This document shows positions 27,076 to 35,880 of a stretch of DNA of 64,000 nt, one piece after another. The notes below the pieces were generated by a model, which did no database searches, was not told the origin of the DNA, and was given only the letters and a program-made list of their open reading frames with translations. The DNA is from Nocardioides limicola (GTDB lineage: Bacteria; Actinomycetota; Actinomycetes; Propionibacteriales; Nocardioidaceae). The stretch covers positions 372,001 through 436,000 of the forward strand of contig NZ_JAERJA010000001.1 of NCBI RefSeq assembly GCF_016827675.1. The letters are read 5' to 3'. The translations under genes and the position numbers were made by a program. Each line of letters begins with the position of its first letter. The first letter of the stretch is position 1.

Positions 27076-27435
27076 ATGGACGAGGTGCCTGCTATCCCCG
27101 CAGTCCCATCGGCGGATGCCCTCTGGGATCGCTATCTGGCTCTCCTCGATATCTATGGCATTGTGGAGCCTGATCCCGACGGAGTTCGAGTTGGGCTCAC
27201 CTGGGGAGGTGAGGCAAGGATCCGGCTCACGAAGTCAGAGTTGTACTCCTATGTGCACGACTACGTCGAGGCCAGAGCGGAGGAACTGCTCGGACCGGGC
27301 CTTGAGGACGGCCTTCCCAGTCCGCTAATTGACTCTGTAACCGCCTGTCTTGGTTCGCAGGATGCAGCAACGGCAGTCTACAGAAGGTTCGGATGGGATC
27401 TCTTTCCGGAGACCATGATCCTGCCGGGAAGCTGA
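27076..27435 (+). CDS. Unrecognised 119-residue acidic protein
   Basis: An orphan gene with no family I recognise. The protein is acidic and soluble (VPAIPAVPSADALWDRYLAL at the start, TWGGEARIRLTKSELYSYVH in the middle, YRRFGWDLFPETMILPG at the end). Its codons use more A/T than the neighbours (for example ATATCTATGGCATTGTGG), which hints at recent arrival. ATG 27076 is used; an in-frame GTG at 27055 is the alternative, with GAGGGG between them. The size and acidity would fit an immunity-type protein, but this is not supported by a match. Confidence 0.55.
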   Translation: MDEVPAIPAVPSADALWDRYLALLDIYGIVEPDPDGVRVGLTWGGEARIRLTKSELYSYVHDYVEARAEELLGPGLEDGLPSPLIDSVTACLGSQDAATAVYRRFGWDLFPETMILPGS

Positions 27436-27489
27436 GGCTGCTCACAGGTCTTCTGCCCGAGGACAGCCCGTGTCTGGTCCCGCTTCGCC

Positions 27490-28527
27490 TCAGGCCGGGA
27501 CAGCGGCCAACCCGTTCAGCGCGACGGCCACGTCGCCTTGGTGGGCCACATAGCTGATGTGCGGCGCGAACCCCATCGCGACGTTGATGTCGAGCATCCA
27601 GGGGTTCGACTCAGCGTTGTAGGTCTCCACCACGGCGAGTTCGGGATGCTGTTCGAGGGCAAGCAGAATGTTGGCGCCCTTGACCCAGCGTCCGATGCGC
27701 TTGCCGCGATGCTCTCGAGCGACGCCGGTGTCACCCTGCTGCCCGATCTGCGGACGGAACCCGTTCACGAACAGCTCGCTGAATCCGGCGCCGCTGCCAT
27801 CGGGGGCGATCACCAGGCTGGTCACCACGACCCGGTTCTGCGCCTGCCAACGCTGTTCGCGCTGTCGCAGCTCTTCGGCGGTGGTGCGCTCGATGGTGTA
27901 GTCGAGGTCGTCGACCGGCGCATCCAGCATCGCGTCGGTGGCGTCCAGATAGGCGCTCAGGTACTCCTCGGGGCACCGGTTCACGAACTGGACCATCCGA
28001 TAGCCGGCCGCAGTGGTGGCCGCGTCGTTCACCCAGCGACGCATCAGGTCGCGGTCCAAGGAGGCGATCCCCAGCCGACTGCACCGCTCGACCGTGCCTC
28101 GCGTCAGGCCCAGCCTGGTGAACCAGGCCTCGGCCTCGCCAGGGAGTTGGGGTGAGTACCACAGATGGGCCTGGGTGCGGTTCTCGCTGGTGGCGCGCTC
28201 CAGGGCGGTCCGGATCAGGGCCCTCGCCACTCCGAGACGTCGGAAACGAGGCCGCACCGAGCACCACTCGACCGTGGCCAGGTGGGTGTTCTCCTCGCCG
28301 TCCTCGAGGTAGAGCACGACCTCGCCCGCCGGCTCCCCGTCCACGTGGGCTACCCACGCAAGGTAGCGGGCGCGCTCACGCGGGATGAGGAACTCCGCAG
28401 CCAACTCCTGCGTGGGGATGGGCGGGTCCTCGGGGGCGATCTCGGCGTCGGTCTCGGCACGGATCAGCGCCCAGTCCTCGATCAGTGCCGTGTCCTCACG
28501 GCGGCACTCGGTGACGGTGACGTTCAT
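27490..28527 (-). CDS. Tandem-domain GNAT acetyltransferase
   Basis: A 345-residue protein with two GNAT domains. The first (about 1-150) has the acetyl-CoA loop VRPRFRRLGVARALIRTALE near 93; the second (about 200-345) has VAREHRGKRIGRWVKGANIL near 275 and NAESNPWMLDINVAMGF near 308. This double form resembles mycothiol-synthase-like and Eis-unrelated GNATs of actinobacteria; the substrate is unknown. It starts 5 nt after the sigma-factor stop, so it may be the last gene of that operon. Confidence 0.85.
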   Translation of the reverse strand: MNVTVTECRREDTALIEDWALIRAETDAEIAPEDPPIPTQELAAEFLIPRERARYLAWVAHVDGEPAGEVVLYLEDGEENTHLATVEWCSVRPRFRRLGVARALIRTALERATSENRTQAHLWYSPQLPGEAEAWFTRLGLTRGTVERCSRLGIASLDRDLMRRWVNDAATTAAGYRMVQFVNRCPEEYLSAYLDATDAMLDAPVDDLDYTIERTTAEELRQREQRWQAQNRVVVTSLVIAPDGSGAGFSELFVNGFRPQIGQQGDTGVAREHRGKRIGRWVKGANILLALEQHPELAVVETYNAESNPWMLDINVAMGFAPHISYVAHQGDVAVALNGLAAVPA

Positions 28528-28531
28528 GGGT

Positions 28532-29035
28532 TCAGTGAACCAACGGGGGCCGGTCGACGTCGACCGGTTTTCCGATCAGCCGTCGCAGCTTGGCCATCGC
28601 ATCCCGGTGGTGCGACTTCACGGTGCCGATCGAGATCCCCAGGGCCTCAGCGGTGGCGCGCTCGGTGAGGTCCTCGTAGTGGCGCAGCACCACGATCGCC
28701 CGCTGCCTCGGCGACAGCGCGCCGAGAGCCGCGGCCAGGTCGATCCTGTCGTCGGTGCCGTCCGGTGCCTGCGAAGGTTCCTGCCCCGGTGGCCCGAGGA
28801 CCTCGCGCCACCGGCGCCGCCGCCAGCGGGAGATGTTCTCCCGGGCCAGCGCCTTCTTCAGGTAGGGCTCGGGGTTCCCGGTGATCCGCGGCCAGTGCGG
28901 CACCGCCTTGATCAGCACCGCCTGCACCAGGTCCTCGGCGTCCTGGGCGTGCCCGGTGAGCAGGTACGCCGTCCGCAGCAGCGCACCCTGCCGGGCAGCG
29001 ACGTACTCGGTGAAGTCCTGCTCAGCCGCGTCCAC
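28532..29035 (-). CDS. SigE-family ECF sigma factor
   Basis: A 167-residue extracytoplasmic-function sigma factor: region 2 from DFTEYVAARQGALLRTAYLL to HAQDAEDLVQAVLIKAVPHW (residues 7-50), then region 4 ALGALSPRQRAIVVLRHYEDLTERATAEAL with the HTH GISIGTVKSHHRDAMAKL (about 100-150). GTG 29035 lies 14 nt inside the end of the upstream membrane-protein gene, giving coupling. The size matches the actinobacterial SigE-like (ECF41-unrelated) group without a C-terminal extension. Confidence 0.9.
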   Translation of the reverse strand: MDAAEQDFTEYVAARQGALLRTAYLLTGHAQDAEDLVQAVLIKAVPHWPRITGNPEPYLKKALARENISRWRRRRWREVLGPPGQEPSQAPDGTDDRIDLAAALGALSPRQRAIVVLRHYEDLTERATAEALGISIGTVKSHHRDAMAKLRRLIGKPVDVDRPPLVH

Positions 29036-30413
29036 GACGCCTCCAGCGGACCAGCCAGAGGAGCCCGATGAGCCCCACGAGCCCCACGGCACCCAGGGTG
29101 GCGGAGACGCGGGGACCCCACGGTCGAGGTGGCGCCGTGGCCTCGTGCAGCGGTGCGTCGAGGAGGCCGAGGGCGAACTGTGCGGCCCCCGGGCCCCCCT
29201 GCTCCATCCGGATCACCCGGGTGACCTCCCCGGTGTCGATGTGGATGCGTTGCAACTCGCTCGGACTGGAACCGTCGTTGTCGCGGAACGGGCCGCCCCA
29301 GAGGTCCATGAATGCCACGTGCTCGTCGTCGAACCAGCCGAGCACATGGCCGTACCGGTCACCCCACTGGCCGGGCACCCTCCGGGCCGGCGACTCGCCC
29401 TCCCCGAGTTCGGCCACGATCACCGGAGGTATGCCGCCCAGGCTGCCACGCGGCCCACCCCAGGTGGAGGCCGCGCGGGTGCCGTTGGGACTCAACGCCC
29501 AGGGGCTGTTGGAGGACAGCGACGAGGGGCCGAGGCTGGTGACCGTGTCCGTGATCGGCTCAGCGATGCGGAAGGAATCATCGGCCCCTCCCTGAGTCCA
29601 GATCAGCTGGCCACGGCCGTTTCCCCTGTGCCAGAAGGAGTTGCTCACGCCAGCTGGGAGTGCCTGCGCGACCGGTGAGTCCAGGTCGCGCCGCATCACC
29701 TCCCGGTCCGTACTGCAGCATCCCAGTCTGCCCAGGCGGTCGTCATCAGGGATGACGAGCTGGGCGAACTCGAAGATCAGCGTCTGCTCGTCCGCCCACG
29801 TCATGGCCTCGGGCGCCAGTCCGACCTCGGTCTCGAACTCCTCCGTCGCCAGGGTTCGACCGTCCAGCGTCGAGACCACCGCGTACCCGGTCACTGTGAC
29901 CCAGTCCGGCTCGTCCACGTAGACGCGGGGCTCCCCTGAGGTCCAGTAGGCGACTCTGCCTCCCTCCGGTGACAGCGCGAAGTCAGCGTCCCTCACGGTA
30001 GGGCCCACTGCGCGGCCCGGCAGATCGAGGAACCGGTACTCCCCCGTCACCGCCGACACGCCGACGATGCCGGGGCGGCTGCGCAGCCAGCCTCCCCGAG
30101 ACGTGGACCAGGCGGCGATCAGCGGCCCGTGCCACCCGGCCCTGTCGGTGCCGGGGAGCCACTTGCCGGCGTTGTGGAAGTGATCGGGCATCACCGGCTC
30201 GCCGCGGGGCGCGATCGGCTCCGGTGTCGAGGGTGCCAGGAATCCGCCGACACCGATCAGAGCCAGCACCAGCACCGTGGCTGTCGCCACCACGGTGGCG
30301 CCGACCCGTTGCGCGATCATCCGGCGCCGTCCCCGATGCCACAGATCCGCGTCGTTGATGCTCGTCGGCGCCCGTTCCGCCAGGGCTGTCAGGTCCTCGT
30401 GCAGCATGGTCAT
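29022..30413 (-). CDS. Two-TM membrane protein with WD40/TolB-like outer domain, possible anti-sigma partner
   Basis: A 463-residue protein: about 40 cytoplasmic residues (DLTALAERAPTSINDADLWHRGRRRM), a helix at about 43-65, a large outer domain with repeated short beta motifs (FALSPEGGRVAYWTSGE near 150; PWALSPNGTRAASTWGG near 310, TolB-like), and a second helix at about 437-456 followed by a basic tail. Its place directly before an ECF sigma gene, with overlap, suggests control of that sigma factor, but no canonical anti-sigma (zinc or RskA) motif is seen. ATG 30413 has GAGGGGA upstream. Confidence 0.7.
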   Translation of the reverse strand: MTMLHEDLTALAERAPTSINDADLWHRGRRRMIAQRVGATVVATATVLVLALIGVGGFLAPSTPEPIAPRGEPVMPDHFHNAGKWLPGTDRAGWHGPLIAAWSTSRGGWLRSRPGIVGVSAVTGEYRFLDLPGRAVGPTVRDADFALSPEGGRVAYWTSGEPRVYVDEPDWVTVTGYAVVSTLDGRTLATEEFETEVGLAPEAMTWADEQTLIFEFAQLVIPDDDRLGRLGCCSTDREVMRRDLDSPVAQALPAGVSNSFWHRGNGRGQLIWTQGGADDSFRIAEPITDTVTSLGPSSLSSNSPWALSPNGTRAASTWGGPRGSLGGIPPVIVAELGEGESPARRVPGQWGDRYGHVLGWFDDEHVAFMDLWGGPFRDNDGSSPSELQRIHIDTGEVTRVIRMEQGGPGAAQFALGLLDAPLHEATAPPRPWGPRVSATLGAVGLVGLIGLLWLVRWRRRGRG

Positions 30414-30506
30414 GGGTACTCCCCTCACTCCTCACCCTTGACTACGCGACGAACAGCGCTGACGGAGGGGGGGCCGATCGCGATCTTTCGCCCCGGGAAT
30501 GGGCAC

Positions 30507-30536
30507 GGCCCCCTCCGAACGGATCCGGAGGGGGCC
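30507..30536 (-). terminator. Aconitase transcript terminator
   Basis: An 11-bp perfect stem, GGCCCCCTCCG/CGGAGGGGGCC with an 8-nt loop, 14 nt past the aconitase stop codon. No U-run; probably a strong GC-rich terminator that also shields the next gene. Confidence 0.75.
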
Positions 30537-30550
30537 ACACCTGGGGCCGA

Positions 30551-33226
<2,676 letters not shown>

Positions 33227-33319
33227 CCGCCGCATCTCCTCAGGTGTTGGTCCGGGGTCGGGGCAGACTCCACGTCCGCTCCGGGTGCCCATCTTGCCGC
33301 CGCTCACACCCCCACCGGT

Positions 33320-33337
33320 AGTAAGGCGACCCTTACT
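33320..33337. promoter_or_regulatory. Palindrome upstream of acnA (candidate operator)
   Basis: AGTAAGG-CGAC-CCTTACT, a perfect 7-bp inverted repeat about 95 nt before the acnA start. Actinobacterial aconitase genes are controlled by iron (DtxR/IdeR family) and by AcnR; the sequence is a partial fit to neither consensus that I can state firmly. Confidence 0.45.
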
Positions 33338-33365
33338 GACAACGGTCGGCCGGTGAGCGACTATC

Positions 33366-33379
33366 TCTTGATGTCAAGA
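33366..33379. promoter_or_regulatory. TCTTGA-TG-TCAAGA palindrome upstream of acnA (MarR-type operator candidate)
   Basis: TCTTGATGTCAAGA with a partial second copy (CCTGATGTCAAGA) directly after it at 33382-33394. Two side-by-side sites suggest a MarR-family dimer operator. In Streptomyces the MarR protein TamR controls aconitase; whether this is its site is inference. Confidence 0.45.
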
Positions 33380-33474
33380 TACCTGATGTCAAGACTCGGC
33401 GCCAGCCCCGATCGCAGGTGGGCAGCAAACGGCAGCAATCTCACGTCTCGCCTCAGCCCGACTCCGCTCACGAA

Positions 33475-33504
33475 CTGGTCACTTAGAGCATCCCAAGTGA
33501 CCAG
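33475..33504 (+). promoter_or_regulatory. 10-bp inverted repeat before the HTH-PIN pair (autoregulatory operator candidate)
   Basis: CTGGTCACTT and AAGTGACCAG are perfect arms separated by 10 nt. The repeat sits 9 nt before the -10 box of the antitoxin-like gene, where it would overlap the -35 region. This is the usual arrangement for a self-repressing toxin-antitoxin operon. Confidence 0.65.
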
Positions 33505-33512
33505 GCATGGGC

Positions 33513-33518
33513 TACGAT
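33513..33518 (+). promoter_or_regulatory. -10 box, leaderless promoter of the HTH-PIN pair
   Basis: TACGAT lies 6 nt before ATG 33525, and no ribosome site is present; this decides the start codon over ATG 33507. Confidence 0.6.
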
Positions 33519-33524
33519 GGTTCC

Positions 33525-33857
33525 ATGAGCGAGTCGATGACGATCAACCCGGCGCACCTGTCGGACGAGGACTGGGCGACACTACGCGCGTTCCTGGAGT
33601 CGGCCAAGGCGCGCGGCGAGGTCGTCGATGTCTCTGCACGGATGGAACTTTTGTCCCCTGCCGAAGTCGCCAAGCGGCTGGGGATGTCGCGAACGACCGT
33701 GCTTCGGCGGATCGCAGACGGGGACCTGAAGGCGACGAAGGTTGGCACGCATCACCGGATCCCCTTGGCCGAGTTCGAGCGGTACAGCCACGAGTTGATG
33801 CGGCGGATGGCCGAGGCCAGCACGGCGGACATCGAGGACGAGTTGTTCGGTGAGTGA
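33525..33857 (+). CDS. HTH (MerR/excisionase-type) antitoxin-like protein
   Basis: A 110-residue protein. Residues 44-85 (LLSPAEVAKRLGMSRTTVLR, then IADGDLKATKVGTHHRIPL) form an excisionase-type winged HTH, the DNA-binding part; the acidic C-terminus (MAEASTADIEDELFG) would bind the toxin. It overlaps the PIN gene by 8 nt. Pairs of this HTH with a PIN protein are common in actinobacteria and act as toxin-antitoxin modules. The inverted repeat upstream fits self-repression. It lies left of the island repeat. Confidence 0.8.
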   Translation: MSESMTINPAHLSDEDWATLRAFLESAKARGEVVDVSARMELLSPAEVAKRLGMSRTTVLRRIADGDLKATKVGTHHRIPLAEFERYSHELMRRMAEASTADIEDELFGE

Positions 33858-34513
33858 GTCCGCGGTCCTGATTCTGGACGCGAACACGCTCACCTCACCG
33901 GCCACCCGGACCCTGGTGATCGCCGGCGCTCGCGCCGACGGGCTGCGTGTCATCTGGTCGGCCCATGTCGAAGCCGAGGCCGACCGGCATGCCCGCGGCT
34001 CGGCCTCGCGGGTCTCTACAGTGCGCACCGATATCTTGGGCATGGAACTGTCGCCGTCAGCCCGCAGTACCAAAGGCTTGGCGACGGTCTCGGCGGAGGA
34101 CCGCCAGGTCGTGGCCGATGCCATCCGTGCCGGTGCGCGGTATCTCATCACCACCGATGTGGACGACTTCGCGTTCGAGGACCTGGCCGGGCCAGCGATG
34201 AGCGCCGTCAACCCGGACTGCTTCATGGCGCTGCGGTTCAGCGAGTTCGCGTACCGGGAGGGCGTGGGCGTGCTTGCCGAAGTTGCCAAGAACCCGCCGC
34301 GCACCTCGGCGGACGTGCACCGCATGCTGGGCCGCCGGCACCCCCCCCCTGACGGCACGGTTCGCCCACCTCTACGACTCCACACCGGTCCCGGCAGACC
34401 CCGATCAGCCGAGCGTGCTGTTACGAGGCGTCGCCTGCCTGCGCTGCGACTCTCACCTCGATGACCAGGAGGGACTGCGGGTCGGGCTGTGCGGTCGCCA
34501 CCGGGGACCGTGA
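33850..34513 (+). pseudogene. PIN-domain toxin, frameshifted in a C9 tract
   Basis: A VapC-like RNase. The PIN acidic residues are visible: LILDANTLTS near residue 8 (Asp), a central Glu in HVEAEADRHA near 40, and TTDVDDFAFEDL near 98. GTG 33850 starts inside the antitoxin gene. At 34341-34349 there is a run of nine C; reading through gives a proline-rich wrong tail to 34464, while the +1 frame continues the family's normal C-terminus (TARFAHLYDSTPVP, then VACLRCDSHLDDQEGL with a Cys pair) to the TGA at 34511-34513. One C too many explains both. Either a real (perhaps phase-variable) mutation or a sequencing error. Confidence 0.75.
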
Positions 34514-34570
34514 CCCGGAGGCGCGGCCCCCAAGAGCAATCCTCGCGGGGCGCGGGCCGTGGCACACCTG

Positions 34571-34705
34571 ATGTGCATGACACTCTCCATCCACTCCCCC
34601 GACGATCTCGTCGCGGTCATCCCGCACATGCTCGGGTTCAAGCCCGAAGAGTCCATCGTCTTCGTGCCGATGCGCTCCGACCTCCCCGTCGCCAGATCTG
34701 CTTGA
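34571..34705 (+). pseudogene. DUF4192 N-terminal fragment
   Basis: A 44-codon remnant: TLSIHSPDDLVAVIPHMLGF followed by KPEESIVFVPMRSDLPVA, the start of DUF4192 proteins (normally about 180-400 residues), then a foreign RSA-stop. The rest of the gene is missing, which marks a deletion or insertion junction near 34700. Confidence 0.65.
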
Positions 34706-34728
34706 GCCTGCGGGCATGGCGAGACATC

Positions 34729-35076
34729 TCACCCGCCCGGCCGGACGAGACCCAATTCGTACGCCGCCACCGCGGCCTGCGTGCGGTCGCGGGCTTGTAC
34801 CTTGCGCAGGATCGCCGCTACGTGGGTCTTCACTGTGGCTTCGCTGACGTAGAGGCGTTCCGCGATCTCGGCGTTGGGCCTGCCGCTGGCGACTTCGCGT
34901 AGTACCGCAGTCTCGTGCTCGGTGAGGTCCCCGAGAACGGGCGAGGGCGCTGCTCGCCGCTTCGAGTAGTCGCGCACCAACCGGTCGATCAGGTCGGGCG
35001 CCAGTGCCGTCTGTCCGTCCGCAACTGCTCCCGTCCGCGGCCGCGCGGCCGCTGAGACGGTGACCCGGGTCCGCAA
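34729..35076 (-). pseudogene. C-terminal remnant of a NarL/LuxR response regulator
   Basis: Residues from about GQTALAPDLIDRLVRDYSKR onward match the linker and the LuxR HTH (LTEHETAVLREVASGRPNAE, then RLYVSEATVKTHVAAILRKV) of a NarL-type regulator down to the normal end ELGLVRPG. The receiver domain with the phospho-Asp is missing; upstream of about 35045 the frame is unrelated. The only start is TTG 35076. A broken gene just left of the island boundary. Confidence 0.7.
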
Positions 35077-35103
35077 CGGTTCAGGCCGACCAAGCCCGCG
35101 ATA

Positions 35104-35119
35104 TCAAAGTGAGCCCAAA
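35104..35119 (+). repeat. TCAAAGTGAGCCCAAA, copy 1 of a short repeat at the island ends
   Basis: One of three near-identical 16-mers (also 35372-35387 and 55404-55419), consensus TCAAAGYGMGCCCWAA, all in the same orientation and all close to the attachment repeats. This copy lies 49 nt left of the left attachment repeat. Possible integrase arm sites. Confidence 0.5.
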
Positions 35120-35167
35120 ATGAGCCTTGAGGCCGGTTTTCCGTTGTCGACCCCGAGGACCCGAGTC

Positions 35168-35236
35168 GCATCACCGCAGGTCAGAGCCGGTTCTCTCCAG
35201 CAGCGCGACGCATTCCACGTGGTGCGTCATCGGGAA
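35168..35236. repeat. Left attachment repeat (attL-like)
   Basis: Starts with a 25-bp block identical to the right end (GCATCACCGCAGGTCAGAGC and the next five bases), then about six mismatches in the next 44 bp. On the minus strand it encodes the last residues of a trmA-like protein, but upstream of FPMTHH the similarity is lost. Confidence 0.85.
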
Positions 35237-35880
35237 GACACCGACGAGGCTGAGCGTGAGCGCGATCCTTTGCCGACGACTGCGTTCATCAGAGCAAACT
35301 AGCCGCTGACCTGCGGGCTTGTCGCCGATGACTCCCCGACACGTCTGTCCGTCCCTGCGACCCTCTGCGACTCAAAGCGCGCCCAAACCGCGCCCTCGAG
35401 CAATCGGGCTCCGACAGGAACAACCGACCACAAGATTCACGACGAATGCCGGATCCCAACTGTCGCGGGAACAAGCGCTGCGGACACCAGTGTGTGGACG
35501 TCGAGGTCGACGTACAACACGCAACTGCTCCCTTCGCTCAACCGGCACCGACGGCAGCGTCGAGGGAACAGTCGGCGGCGGACTAATGGTCAAGTGCTCA
35601 CCGACCTGCGGGGCACGTCATCCCATCAGCGATCAGGTTCCCTCACGACCAGTGGGCGCACGATCTGAGCGTAGGAATCCGCATGTCCCAGTCGTCGAGA
35701 GTGCTGACCCACCAGCCGCCACCAGGACCGAACCTGCCAGACCATGACCGGCTCGGTAAGCCCCATTAGTCGTCCCGCGAGCCAGGTTGAATCGCAGCGC
35801 TTCCTGTAGGGCCGCATCGACCAAAATCCCTGCGCCGATGTCGGGCTTCCTGAGACCATTGGGGCCGGAGGTATCTGACC
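35237..35880. other. Non-coding left end of the island
   Basis: About 640 nt without a convincing gene. It holds copy 2 of the TCAAAG repeat (35372-35387) and the CCGGAGGT ribosome site just before the helicase gene at 35881. Reading frames here have atypical composition (Ser/Arg/Pro-rich) and no recognisable domain. It likely contains the helicase promoter and half of the attP region. Confidence 0.5.
35372..35387 (+). repeat. TCAAAGCGCGCCCAAA, copy 2 of the island-end repeat
   Basis: Second copy of the 16-mer, 136 nt inside the left end of the island, same orientation as the other two. Confidence 0.5.

Noticed and set aside
28529..28541. GGTTCAGTGAACC palindrome as operator
   Set aside because: It lies across the sigma-factor stop codon and just before the next start; short, single, and could be chance. 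No partner regulator nearby.
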